DNA from: Sinorhizobium meliloti 4H41
GTDB lineage: Bacteria; Pseudomonadota; Alphaproteobacteria; Rhizobiales; Rhizobiaceae
Length of the DNA: 64,000 bases
Assembly (NCBI RefSeq): GCF_000375585.1
Contig: NZ_AQWP01000007.1
Span: 538-64,537, forward strand
Direction of reading: 5' to 3'
Below, in pieces: positions 24,029 through 32,690 of the stretch. Each line of letters starts with the position of its first letter. Positions within the stretch are counted from its first letter, which is position 1. A program made the translations under genes and the position numbers. The notes under the pieces were generated by a model. The model saw only the letters and a list, made by a program, of their open reading frames with translations, had not been told where the DNA came from and did not search any database.

Positions 24029-25753
24029 ATGTTTTCATTTACCAGAAGCCGTGACGCACGGCAGATCATCGAAGCCTTGTCCAAATCGCAGGCCATCATT
24101 CAATTCGATCTCGCCGGCAACGTCCTCGACGCCAACGAGAACTTCTGCAAGGCGCTCGGCTATAGTCTGCAGGAAATCGTCGGACAGCACCATCGCATCT
24201 TCTGCGCGCCGGAATACGTGGCGACTGAGGAGTATCGTGAGTTCTGGGCACGCCTCGGCCGCGGCGAATTCGACAGCAACAGCTACCGGCGCCTCGCCAA
24301 GGGCGGACGGGAGATCTGGATCCAGGCGAGTTACAACCCGGTCTCCCGAAACGGCAAGCCCTACAAGGTGGTCAAGTTCGCAACCGACATCACCGCCGTC
24401 AAGATGAGGGCCACGGAAGATGCGGGCAAGCTCGACGCCATTTCCCGCTCGCAGGCGATGATCGAGTTCACGCCTGCCGGCGAGGTGCTCACAGCCAACG
24501 AGAACTTCTGCAACACGCTCGGCTATCAGCTCTCCGAAATCCAGGGCCGGCACCACAGCATGTTCTGCGAGCCCGGTTATACCGGCACGGCCGAATATGC
24601 CGATTTCTGGAAGCGCCTGGCCCAGGGCGAATTCATCTCCAACGAATTCGTGCGCTATGGCAAGGCCGGCAAGGAGGTCTGGATCCAGGCCGCCTACAAC
24701 CCCATTCGCGATTCGAACGGCCGGGTTTACAAGGTGATCAAATTCGCGACAGACGTGACCGAACGCATGGCCGCGATCAATGCGCTCGGAGCCGGCTTGC
24801 GAGCGCTTGCCGACGGCGATCTGGCTCAATCGCTCGACACGCCCTTCGTTCCCAGCATGGAAACGGTGCGCAAGGACTTCAACGAAGCGCTTGTCCGCCT
24901 CTGTCGGGCCATGCAGACGGTCGGCGAAAATGCCAGCGCGATCGCCGGCGGCGCACGCGAGATCCGGTCTGCTGCCGACGATCTGTCGAAACGCACAGAA
25001 CAGCAGGCGGCCTCCGTCGAAGAAACGGCCGCAGCGCTGCACGAGATCACCACGACCGTCGCGGATTCCAGCCGCCGAGCCGAGGAAGCGGGCAATCTGG
25101 TCGCAAAGACGAAGGATGGCGCCGAGCGCTCCGGACTTGTCGTCAAAAGCGCGATCGGCGCCATGGGCCAGATCGAGCAATCCTCGCGCGAAATCAGCAA
25201 CATCATCGGCGTCATCGACGACATCGCCTTCCAGACGAACCTGCTGGCCCTCAATGCCGGTGTCGAGGCGGCGCGTGCCGGAGAAGCCGGCAAGGGCTTC
25301 GCCGTCGTGGCCCAGGAGGTCCGCGAACTGGCGCAGCGATCGGCGAGCGCGGCAAAGGACATCAAATCCCTGATCACCGCTTCAGGCGAGCATGTGAGGA
25401 ACGGCGTCTCGCTGGTCGGCCAGACCGGCACCGCCCTGGAAACCATCCTGGCGCAGGTGCAGGAGATAAATCACAACGTCTCGGCGATCGTGGAAGCCGC
25501 CCGCGAACAGTCGACCGGGCTCAAGGAAATCAACCAGGCGGTCAATGCGATGGATCAGACGACGCAGCAGAACGCCGCCATGGTGGAGGAAAGCACGGCG
25601 GCGAGCCATCGGATGTCGCAGGAGGCGGACGCGTTGCACGCCCTGCTGCGTCAGTTCCGCATCGGACGGGACGCTTCACCCGCAAGCGACAACAGGATGG
25701 AAGCGGCCCCATTCGCCCACGCGGCTGCACGCAACTGCAAAGGCGCTGCGTAG
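24029..25753 (+). CDS. Soluble methyl-accepting chemotaxis protein, PAS-PAS-MCP, C-terminus frameshifted
   Basis: 574 residues without any membrane helix, hence a cytoplasmic receptor. Two PAS domains (about 12-130 and 133-250) are internal duplicates offset by exactly 121 codons (SKSQAIIQF/SRSQAMIEF, FCKALGYS/FCNTLGYQ, EIWIQASYNP/EVWIQAAYNP). A HAMP-like linker (250-295) leads to the kinase-control coiled coil with hairpin tip VVAQEVRELAQRSASAAKDI. The layout equals Pseudomonas BdlA. The frame ends at TAG 25753 in a ragged AARNCKGAA. The next frame continues to ...ALAPASDNWENF (stop 25809-25811), a CheR-docking pentapeptide. One extra T near 25736 explains the loss. Confidence 0.92.
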   Translation: MFSFTRSRDARQIIEALSKSQAIIQFDLAGNVLDANENFCKALGYSLQEIVGQHHRIFCAPEYVATEEYREFWARLGRGEFDSNSYRRLAKGGREIWIQASYNPVSRNGKPYKVVKFATDITAVKMRATEDAGKLDAISRSQAMIEFTPAGEVLTANENFCNTLGYQLSEIQGRHHSMFCEPGYTGTAEYADFWKRLAQGEFISNEFVRYGKAGKEVWIQAAYNPIRDSNGRVYKVIKFATDVTERMAAINALGAGLRALADGDLAQSLDTPFVPSMETVRKDFNEALVRLCRAMQTVGENASAIAGGAREIRSAADDLSKRTEQQAASVEETAAALHEITTTVADSSRRAEEAGNLVAKTKDGAERSGLVVKSAIGAMGQIEQSSREISNIIGVIDDIAFQTNLLALNAGVEAARAGEAGKGFAVVAQEVRELAQRSASAAKDIKSLITASGEHVRNGVSLVGQTGTALETILAQVQEINHNVSAIVEAAREQSTGLKEINQAVNAMDQTTQQNAAMVEESTAASHRMSQEADALHALLRQFRIGRDASPASDNRMEAAPFAHAAARNCKGAA

Positions 25754-25945
25754 CGGCACGAGGTCCAATCTCGCGCTCGCTCCCGCCTCGGACAACTGGG
25801 AGAATTTCTGACCGCACTCCCACCCGCACTCTTCTTCGAACGCAACGGCGCCCCGTAGGAAAGAGCATAAGCTTCTCCCTCCTCTACCTGTCACCGGGAT
25901 GAGGGCAGCGACGCTGCCTGCGGGGCGGAAAGGGTCTTTTCCAGC

Positions 25946-26099
25946 CACTTGGGCTGGCTCGATTCCTGTGAAGGCACAGGAACGAGGATCGAAGGACAGA
26001 CTTCCTGGAAGCGCTCTAAGGGCGTGTTGAGACTCGGGCCACCCGCCGCCGCTTGTTTGATTTCCTCATTCCTGTGCTTGTCACAGGAATCCAGCCAGA
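25946..26099. repeat. Inverted pair of a short palindromic intergenic repeat
   Basis: The unit CCTC(A/G)TTCCTGTGC with CACAGGAATC(C/G)AGCC occurs at 26065-26099 and, in opposite orientation, at about 25950-25987. Each unit is itself a palindrome (ATTCCTGTG/CACAGGAAT around CTTGT at 26068-26090). The two units can also pair with each other into a long stem. They fill the 356-bp gap between the chemoreceptor frame and fdsD and may serve as a terminator for both. The gap holds no other gene. Confidence 0.65.
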
Positions 26100-26109
26100 C
26101 CAACAGGCC

Positions 26110-26343
26110 TTAAACCGCCTCCGGACGGCGGATCTTCTCAGCCGCCTCGAGCACCAGCGGGTTCAACCCTTCACCGCCATGCGCGATATGCTCGAAGAGC
26201 TTGCGGCGCATGCGCGGCTCCCAATATTTGTTGATATGCGTGGCCACGCCCTCGGCCGCCCCCTCCGCCGGCTGGGTCAGGAAGAAGGTGGCAATCTGGT
26301 TCGCCATATAGACGAGCTTGGCGTTGGGGTGGTTTTCAGACAT
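26110..26343 (-). CDS. fdsD: Formate dehydrogenase delta subunit
   Basis: 77 residues, the small FdsD family (DUF3288-like size) found only at the end of NAD-dependent formate dehydrogenase operons. Typical pieces are KLVYMANQIATFFLTQP, HINKYWEPRMRRKL and LNPLVLEAAEKIR. It has no cofactor motif. In Rhodobacter and Ralstonia it is needed for mature, active enzyme and probably helps insert or hold the molybdenum cofactor. It starts 17 nt after the fdhD stop. Confidence 0.92.
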   Translation of the reverse strand: MSENHPNAKLVYMANQIATFFLTQPAEGAAEGVATHINKYWEPRMRRKLFEHIAHGGEGLNPLVLEAAEKIRRPEAV

Positions 26344-26360
26344 GGACGATTGCTCCGCAT

Positions 26361-27233
26361 TCAGAATAGCGGCACGCGGGCGGACAAGGACGCAGGCTCC
26401 TCGTCATTCCGGATGATGCGCTCCGCATGGGTGAAGATTTCAAACTCGTCGCCGCGGACAAGTGCGATGAGGGTCATGCCCGCCCCTTCCGCCGTGCGGA
26501 TGGCGAGCGCCGTCGGCGCAGAAATGGCAATGATCACCGGGCTCCCGACGATCGCGGTTTTCTGCACCATCTCGACCGATACCCGGGACGTGACGACAAC
26601 CGCGCCCTGAGCGCCCCTGAACCCGGCGCGCGCGGCCGCTCCGGTCAGCTTGTCCAGCGCGTTGTGACGCCCGACATCCTCGCGGACCGCGATCAGTCCG
26701 CGTCCGGGCACGTAGAAAGCGGCACCGTGCACCGCCCGTGTCTCGAAATGCAGCGGCTGTTGTCCATTGAGAAGCGCAACTGCGTCCACCACGTCCTGAT
26801 CGGAAAGGCGAAGCAGCGAGGCGGAGACATCGGGCGTCGGGCGAACGGCCTCCTCGATCGACTCTATACCGCAGAGACCGCAACCGACCGGCCCGGCCAT
26901 GTGGCGACGTCTGAGGCGCAGAATATCGTTCTGTTCGTCCTCGAGCCTGATCTGCAGATCGATGCCCTTGTCCTCGACGACGATGTCTATGTCGTCGATC
27001 TGTTCGGGACGGGTGATGATCCCTTCGGTCAGGCTGAAGCCGATGGCGAAATCCTCGAGATCGGCAGGTGTCGCCATCATCACCGCATGCGTCGAACCGC
27101 CATAGGTGAAGGCGACCGGCGTTTCCTCGGGCACGACGCGCGACCGCGCGACGAGGATGCCGCCGCGCCGCGCAGCCTCCGGCACCGTCGCCGTCGTTCC
27201 GGATGGAGAGGACGAAACTCGCTTGCCCGCCAT
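26361..27233 (-). CDS. fdhD: Formate dehydrogenase accessory sulfurtransferase FdhD (FdsC)
   Basis: 290 residues. FdhD moves sulfur from a cysteine desulfurase to the bis-MGD cofactor so that the Mo centre of formate dehydrogenase carries its essential sulfido ligand. The mobile cysteine pair is in GPVGCGLCGIESI, and the conserved AFYVPGRGLIAVREDVGRHNALDKL block (GRHNALDK core) is intact. It lies 8 nt downstream of fdsA and is named FdsC in fds operons. Confidence 0.95.
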   Translation of the reverse strand: MAGKRVSSSPSGTTATVPEAARRGGILVARSRVVPEETPVAFTYGGSTHAVMMATPADLEDFAIGFSLTEGIITRPEQIDDIDIVVEDKGIDLQIRLEDEQNDILRLRRRHMAGPVGCGLCGIESIEEAVRPTPDVSASLLRLSDQDVVDAVALLNGQQPLHFETRAVHGAAFYVPGRGLIAVREDVGRHNALDKLTGAAARAGFRGAQGAVVVTSRVSVEMVQKTAIVGSPVIIAISAPTALAIRTAEGAGMTLIALVRGDEFEIFTHAERIIRNDEEPASLSARVPLF

Positions 27234-27241
27234 TCTCGCTC

Positions 27242-30121
27242 CTATTCCGCCGCCTCCAGCTTGCCGGAAATGCGACGCGACCGGCGAGCCTGCTCGTCAT
27301 AGTCGCGCTGCCAGTCGGAGGGACCGTTCGACGGCGAGACCTGCACCGCGGTCACCTTGTATTCCGGGCAGTTGGTCGCCCAATCGGTAAAGTCGGTGGT
27401 GATGACGTTCGCCTGAGTCGAGGGGTGATGGAAGGTCGTATAGACGACACCCGGCGCGACGCGGTCGGTGATCAACGCGCGGAGCGTCGTATCGCCCGAG
27501 CGGCTGGCGAGCCTGACCCAGTCGCCGTCGCGGATGCCGCGCTGCTCGGCGTCGTGCGGGTGGATTTCCAGCCGGTCTTCCGCATGCCAGACGACGTTCT
27601 CCGTGCGACGCGTCTGGGCGCCGACATTGTACTGACTGAGAATACGGCCGGTCGTCAGAAGCAGCGGGAAGCGCGGACCGGTCCTTTCGTCGGTCGCCAC
27701 GTATTCGGTGCGGATGAACTTGCCCTTGCCGCGCACGAAACCGTCGACATGCATGATGGGCGAGCCGAGCGGCGCCTTCTCATTGCACGGCCACTGCACC
27801 GAGCCCATCTTGTCCAGATAGTCGTAGGAGACCATGGCAAAGCTCGGCGTCGTCGCCGCGATCTCGTCCATGATCTCGGACGGATGGCGATAGTTCCAGG
27901 CAAGCCCCATGGCTTGCGCCATCTTCTGCGTCACCTCCCAATCGGCATAGCCGTTCTTCGGCCGCATGACGCGCCGGACGCGGTTGATGCGGCGCTCGGC
28001 ATTGGTGAAGGTTCCGTCCTTTTCGAGGAAGGTCGATCCGGGCAGGAAGACATGGGCGTAGTTGGCCGTCTCGTTGAGGAAGAGATCGTGCACCACGACG
28101 CATTCCATCGCCGCAAGGCCGGCGGCGACGTGCTTGGTGTCCGGATCCGACTGCAGGATGTCCTCGCCCTGCACGTAGAGGCCCTTGAAGGTGCCCTCGA
28201 CGGCGGCGTCGAGCATATTGGGGATGCGCAGGCCCGGCTCGTGATTGAGCGTCACGCCCCAGAGCTTCTCGAAGATCTCGCGCGTCGCATCGTCCGAAAT
28301 ATGTCGGTAACCGGGAAGCTCGTGCGGGAAGGATCCCATGTCGCAGGAGCCCTGGACGTTGTTCTGGCCGCGCAGCGGATTGACGCCGACGCCCGGCCGG
28401 CCGATGTTGCCGGTGAGCATGGCGAGGTTGGCGATCGCCATCACCGTCGTCGAGCCCTGGCTGTGCTCCGTGACGCCGAGGCCGTAATAGATCGCGCCGT
28501 TGCCGCCGGTGGCGTAAAGCCGCGCAGCCCTGCGCACAAGTTCCGGTGAAACGCCGGTATAGGCTTCGGTTGCTTCCGGGCTGTGATGGGGCTCTGCCAC
28601 GAAGGCCGCCCAATCCTCGAATTCCGACCAGTCGCAGCGCTCGCGAATGAAGGCTTCGTTGGCAAGGCCTTCCGTGACGATGACATGCGCAATCGCCGTC
28701 AGGATGGCAACGTTGGTGCCGGGCTTCAGCGGCAGGTGGTACGACGCTTCGACATGGGCGGAGCGGACGAGGTCGATTCGGCGCGGATCGATGACGATCA
28801 GCTTGGCGCCCTGGCGCAGCCGCTTCTTCAGCCGCGAGGCGAAGACCGGGTGGCCGTCGGTCGGGTTGGCACCGATGATGACCGCAACATCCGTGTGCTC
28901 GACACTGTCGAAATCCTGCGTACCGGCGGAGGTGCCGAAGGTCTGGTTGAGGCCGTAACCGGTCGGCGAATGGCAGACGCGGGCGCAGGTGTCGACATTG
29001 TTGTTGCCGAAGCCGGCGCGCACCAGCTTCTGCACCAGAAAAGTTTCCTCATTGGTGCAGCGCGAAGACGTGATGCCGCCGACCGAATCGCGGCCATACT
29101 GATACTGGATGCGGCGGAACTCGGAGGCGATATGCGCGAAAGCCTCTTCCCAGGTGACCTCGCGCCAGGGATCGGTGACCTTCTCGCGAACCATCGGATT
29201 GAGGATGCGGTCCCTGTGGTTGGAATAACCATAGGCGAAGCGGCCCTTGACGCAGGAATGGCCGCGATTCGCCTGGCCGTCCTTCCAGGGCACCATGCGC
29301 ACCAGCTCCTCGCCACGCATCTCCGCCTTGAACGAGCAGCCCACGCCGCAATAGGCGCAGGTGGTGACGACCGAGTGCTCCGGCTGGCCGATCTCGATCA
29401 CCGATTTTTCCGTCAGCGTCGCCGTGGGGCAAGCCTGCACGCAGGCGCCGCAGGAGACGCATTCGGAGGAAACGAAATCCTCGTTCATGCCGGCGGAGAC
29501 GCGCGAATCGAAGCCGCGGCCGCTGATCGTCAGCGCGAAGGTGCCCTGCACTTCCTCGCAGGCCCGCACGCAGCGCGAACAGACGATGCACTTCGCCGGA
29601 TCATAGGTGAAATACGGATTCGACTCGTCCTTCGGCGCCCATTTTGCGTTGATCTCGCCATTGTTGCGCGCCGTCACATGGTTCTCGCCGTCATAGCCGT
29701 AGCGCACGTCGCGCAGGCCCACGGCACCGGCCATGTCCTGCAGCTCGCAATCGCCATTGGCTGCGCAGGTGAGGCAGTCGAGCGGATGGTCGGAAATATA
29801 GAGCTCCATGACGCCGCGGCGGACATCCTTCAGCCGCTGCGTCTGCGTCGAAACGCTGATGCCTGCCGCCACCGGCGTCGTGCAGGAGGCCGGCATGCCG
29901 GCGCGTCCCTCGATTTCTACGAGACAGAGCCGGCAGGAGCCGAAGGCATCCATCATGTCGGAAGCGCAAAGCTTCGGCACCTCGATGCCCGCTTCCATTG
30001 CCGCACGCATGATCGACGTGCCTTCCGGAACCGTGATCTCGCGCCCGTCTATCGTCAGCGTCACCGTCTTCTCGGACTTGGAGGCAGGGGTGCCGTAGTC
30101 GATTTCGTGAATGAGAGACAT
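27242..30121 (-). CDS. fdsA: NAD-dependent formate dehydrogenase alpha subunit
   Basis: 959 residues, soluble. This is the catalytic subunit oxidising formate to CO2. The N-terminus resembles NuoG: a [2Fe-2S] set (CASDMMDAFGSCRLC), a His-Cys3 [4Fe-4S] site (HPLDCLTCAANGDC) and two ferredoxin clusters (CIVCSRCVRACEE, CVSCGACVQACP). The bis-MGD domain follows, with its own [4Fe-4S] (CAYCGVGC...HSCVKG) and the Mo ligand Cys383 in DTCARVCHSP, where Sec sits in E. coli FdhF. Electrons pass to FdsBG and NAD+. The gene is separated from fdsB by 373 bp of repeats, yet lies in the same direction and with no visible terminator. Confidence 0.96.
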   Translation of the reverse strand: MSLIHEIDYGTPASKSEKTVTLTIDGREITVPEGTSIMRAAMEAGIEVPKLCASDMMDAFGSCRLCLVEIEGRAGMPASCTTPVAAGISVSTQTQRLKDVRRGVMELYISDHPLDCLTCAANGDCELQDMAGAVGLRDVRYGYDGENHVTARNNGEINAKWAPKDESNPYFTYDPAKCIVCSRCVRACEEVQGTFALTISGRGFDSRVSAGMNEDFVSSECVSCGACVQACPTATLTEKSVIEIGQPEHSVVTTCAYCGVGCSFKAEMRGEELVRMVPWKDGQANRGHSCVKGRFAYGYSNHRDRILNPMVREKVTDPWREVTWEEAFAHIASEFRRIQYQYGRDSVGGITSSRCTNEETFLVQKLVRAGFGNNNVDTCARVCHSPTGYGLNQTFGTSAGTQDFDSVEHTDVAVIIGANPTDGHPVFASRLKKRLRQGAKLIVIDPRRIDLVRSAHVEASYHLPLKPGTNVAILTAIAHVIVTEGLANEAFIRERCDWSEFEDWAAFVAEPHHSPEATEAYTGVSPELVRRAARLYATGGNGAIYYGLGVTEHSQGSTTVMAIANLAMLTGNIGRPGVGVNPLRGQNNVQGSCDMGSFPHELPGYRHISDDATREIFEKLWGVTLNHEPGLRIPNMLDAAVEGTFKGLYVQGEDILQSDPDTKHVAAGLAAMECVVVHDLFLNETANYAHVFLPGSTFLEKDGTFTNAERRINRVRRVMRPKNGYADWEVTQKMAQAMGLAWNYRHPSEIMDEIAATTPSFAMVSYDYLDKMGSVQWPCNEKAPLGSPIMHVDGFVRGKGKFIRTEYVATDERTGPRFPLLLTTGRILSQYNVGAQTRRTENVVWHAEDRLEIHPHDAEQRGIRDGDWVRLASRSGDTTLRALITDRVAPGVVYTTFHHPSTQANVITTDFTDWATNCPEYKVTAVQVSPSNGPSDWQRDYDEQARRSRRISGKLEAAE

Positions 30122-30159
30122 TAGCGGGCCTCCTGAGAAATTGCGTTCAAGGGGGCGGC

Positions 30160-30335
30160 TTCACCCCCCTCTGCCCTGCCGGGCATCTCCCCCACAAGCG
30201 GGGAGATCGAATCGTGGCCGGCCACTCGCTCCAAAACAAACGCTTCTGCACGTGGGGCGCTCCGGTCAAGACGCCGAGCGCGCCGCATCCATTCTCCCCC
30301 CTTGGGGGGGAGATGGCCGGCAGGCCAGAGGGTAC
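30160..30335. repeat. RIME2-like long inverted repeat inside the fds operon
   Basis: The arm CCCCCCTCTGCCCTGCCGGG-CATCTCCCCC (30164-30193) is matched by GGGGGGGAGATGGCCGGCAG-GCCAGAGGG (30303-30331), enclosing about 110 bp. It looks like the second rhizobial mosaic element class. A further small hairpin (CTCCCCC/GGGGAG) is within the first arm. Confidence 0.65.
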
Positions 30336-30360
30336 GCGCCGCCGCCGATACCGGCTTCCG

Positions 30361-30467
30361 CCCCTCATCCGGCTGCCGCCACCTTCTCCCCGCTCGCGGG
30401 GAGAAGGGATATGCCGTGCCCTTCCGGTCCCCTCTCCCCGCCTGCGGGGAGAGGGTTAGGGTCAGGG
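30361..30467. repeat. RIME1-like palindromic element inside the fds operon
   Basis: CCCCTCATCCGGCTGCCGCC and CTTCTCCCCGCTCGCGGGGA form the first hairpin. CCCCTCTCCCCGCCTGCGGG with its downstream GGAGAGGG forms the second. This two-hairpin layout is typical of RIME1 in Sinorhizobium. Together with 30160-30335 it fills the gap between fdsB and fdsA; no gene or new promoter is evident there. Confidence 0.75.
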
Positions 30468-30494
30468 GCAAAAATTCAAGTGCCATCGCAGCCA

Positions 30495-32051
30495 TCATTC
30501 CGCAGCCTCCACGACCGGCACCGGTGAAAAATCCTCCGGAAAATGCGTCATGGCGCTCATCACCGGATAGGGCGTGAAGCCGCCAAGGGCGCAGAGGGAG
30601 CCGAACTTCATCGTGTTGCAGAGATCGGCGAGCAGTTCGCGGTTCTTCTCCGGCTCGATGCCGGCGGCGATCCTGTCGGCTACCTCGACGCCGCGCGTCG
30701 AACCGATACGGCATGGGGTGCACTTGCCGCAGCTTTCGACCGCACAGAACTCCATGGCGAAACGCGCCTGTTTCAACATGTCGGCCGTGTCGTCGAAGAC
30801 GACGATGCCGGCATGACCGATGAGCCCGTCTCTGGCGGCAAATGCCTCGTAGTCGAAAGGCGTATCGAACAGCGCCCGCGGGAAATAGGCGCCGAGCGGG
30901 CCGCCAACCTGGACGGCCTTGACCGGCCGGGCGCTCGCCGTGCCGCCGCCGATCCCGTCGACGATCTCGCCGAGCGTCAGGCCGAATGCGGTCTCGAAGA
31001 GGCCGCCATGCTTGACGTTGCCGGCGATCTGCAGCGGGATCGTTCCGCGCGACCGGCCCATGCCGAAATCGCGATAGTAACCGGCGCCCCTGTCGAGGAT
31101 CACCGGCACGGAAGCGAGCGAGATGACGTTGTTGATGACGGTCGGGCGGTCGAAAAGGCCCTTGTGTGCCGGCAGCGGCGGCTTGGCGCGTACGAGCCCG
31201 CGCTTGCCTTCGAGGCTGTTCAGGAGCGAGGTCTCCTCGCCGCAGACATAGGCGCCGGCGCCGGTGCGCACTTCCATGTCGAAGGCGTGCGCCGAGCCGA
31301 GCACCGAAGCACCGAGCACACCGGCGGCACGGGCTATCTCGGTCGCCGCGCTCATCACCGCGATCGCATGCGGATATTCCGAACGGGTATAGATGTAGCC
31401 CTTGGTCGCACCGGTCGCGATACCGGCGATCGCCATACCCTCGATCAGCACGAAGGGATCGCCTTCCATGATCATCCGGTCCGCAAAGGTCCCGCTGTCG
31501 CCCTCGTCGGCATTGCAGACGATGTATTTCCGCGGCCCTCGTGCTTCCAGGACGGTCTTCCATTTGATGCCGGTCGGGAAGCCGGCGCCGCCGCGGCCGC
31601 GAAGGCCGCTTTCCGTGACCTCGGCAACGATCGCCGCCGGTTGCATTGCGATCGCCCGCTCGAGACCGAGCAAGCCCCGATGGGCGCGATAGTCTTCGAG
31701 CGAGAGAGGATCGATGACGCCGCAACGGGCAAAGGTAAGCCGGGTCTGTCGCTTGAGAAACGGAATTTCCTCGGTCTTGCCGAGGCAGAGAGGATGCGCG
31801 CCACCCGAAATCAGCCCGGCATCGAGAAGCGAGGCGACATCGCGCGCCTTCACCGGGCCGTAGGCGACGCGCCCTGCGGCCGTTTCGACTTCGACCAGCG
31901 GCTCCAGCCAGTGCATGCCGCGCGAGCCGTTGCGAACGATCGTGACGTCGAGCCCGCGTGCGGCGATCTCGCCGGCCATCGCCTCCACCACCTTTTCGGC
32001 GCCAAGCGCAATGGCCGCCGCATCCCGGGGAATGTAGATCCTGACGGTCAT
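30495..32051 (-). CDS. fdsB: NAD-dependent formate dehydrogenase beta subunit
   Basis: 518 residues, NuoF-like diaphorase subunit that takes electrons from FdsA/FdsG through FMN to NAD+. Residues about 1-100 form a thioredoxin-like ferredoxin domain without conserved cluster cysteines. FMN/NAD binding shows as GLRGRGGAGFPTGIKW and CNADEGDSGTFADR, then GAGAYVCGEETSLLNSLEG. The C-terminal [4Fe-4S] site is ESCGKCTPCRIGS plus a later Cys. Its ATG (32051) overlaps the fdsG stop (ATGA), so the two are translationally coupled. Confidence 0.95.
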   Translation of the reverse strand: MTVRIYIPRDAAAIALGAEKVVEAMAGEIAARGLDVTIVRNGSRGMHWLEPLVEVETAAGRVAYGPVKARDVASLLDAGLISGGAHPLCLGKTEEIPFLKRQTRLTFARCGVIDPLSLEDYRAHRGLLGLERAIAMQPAAIVAEVTESGLRGRGGAGFPTGIKWKTVLEARGPRKYIVCNADEGDSGTFADRMIMEGDPFVLIEGMAIAGIATGATKGYIYTRSEYPHAIAVMSAATEIARAAGVLGASVLGSAHAFDMEVRTGAGAYVCGEETSLLNSLEGKRGLVRAKPPLPAHKGLFDRPTVINNVISLASVPVILDRGAGYYRDFGMGRSRGTIPLQIAGNVKHGGLFETAFGLTLGEIVDGIGGGTASARPVKAVQVGGPLGAYFPRALFDTPFDYEAFAARDGLIGHAGIVVFDDTADMLKQARFAMEFCAVESCGKCTPCRIGSTRGVEVADRIAAGIEPEKNRELLADLCNTMKFGSLCALGGFTPYPVMSAMTHFPEDFSPVPVVEAAE

Positions 32052-32527
32052 CGGCGCGCCTCCGCAACCAGCGCCTCGAGCTCTGCTTCGTCGAGGCGCG
32101 CATGAACCTCGCCGTCGAGCATCGCCGACGGCGAGCAGGAACAGAGTCCGAGACAGTAGACCGGCTCAAGCGTCACGGCGCCGTCCGGCGTCGTCTTATG
32201 GAAATCGATCCCGAGAAGCGCCTTGGCGCGCTCCGCAAGCCGGTCGCCGCCCATCGATTGGCAGGCCTCGGCGCGACAGAGCTTCAGCACATGGCGCCCG
32301 GCCGGGTGCTCGCGAAAATCGTGATAGAAGGTAACCACGCCATAGACTTCGGCGCGCGACAGATTGAGTTCCCGCGCGATCACCGGCAGGCTCTCCTCCG
32401 GCACATAGCCGAACTCGTCCTGGATTTCGTGCAGGATGGGAAGAAGCGGGCCTTCGAGCCCCTTGAGCTCGCCGACGATCGCCAGCGTCCGTTCGGTCAC
32501 GTCTGCGCGCGGCAGATGGATATTCAC
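32048..32527 (-). CDS. fdsG: NAD-dependent formate dehydrogenase gamma subunit
   Basis: 159 residues with GTG start at 32527, chosen because GGAGGGCTCC precedes it and it gives the family length. The frame could extend to 32635 but has no ribosome site there. It is a NuoE-like thioredoxin-fold [2Fe-2S] protein with cysteines in KLCRAEACQSMG and YCLGLCSCSPS. First gene of fdsGBA-fdhD-fdsD. This operon is reported to support formate-dependent autotrophic growth in S. meliloti. Confidence 0.93.
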   Translation of the reverse strand: MNIHLPRADVTERTLAIVGELKGLEGPLLPILHEIQDEFGYVPEESLPVIARELNLSRAEVYGVVTFYHDFREHPAGRHVLKLCRAEACQSMGGDRLAERAKALLGIDFHKTTPDGAVTLEPVYCLGLCSCSPSAMLDGEVHARLDEAELEALVAEARR

Positions 32528-32630
32528 TGAAGGAGCCCTCCCGGCTCGCGGCCGCGCCGCCAGGATCTCCCACCGTCGTCGTGCCGCTGTCTCAACCAGT
32601 TGGCAAAGATCGGAGATTTCACGCTCTTTG

Positions 32631-32666
32631 CCCATGAAACAAGCTTCGCGCTTATGCTTTCATGGG
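32631..32666. promoter_or_regulatory. Inverted repeat upstream of fdsG
   Basis: CCCATGAAA (32631-32639) and TTTCATGGG (32658-32666) are perfect 9-bp arms 18 nt apart, centred about 120 bp before the fdsG start. This is the usual distance for a LysR-type activator site. The regulator gene lies directly upstream. Confidence 0.5.
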
Positions 32667-32690
32667 TCAATATGGCTGTTCCGTCGATCG

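Noticed and set aside
24029-25811. Programmed +1 frameshift producing the NWENF tail
   Set aside because: No slippery run or stimulatory structure is evident near 25736; a simple indel is more likely.
30160-30467. Insertion sequence ends
   Set aside because: Palindromic arms are present but there is no transposase and no target duplication; the pattern fits RIME elements.
30121-32169. 682-codon minus-strand frame spanning fdsB and the repeat region
   Set aside because: Out of frame with fdsB, arginine-rich, and runs through RIME palindromes; it is a frame shadow.
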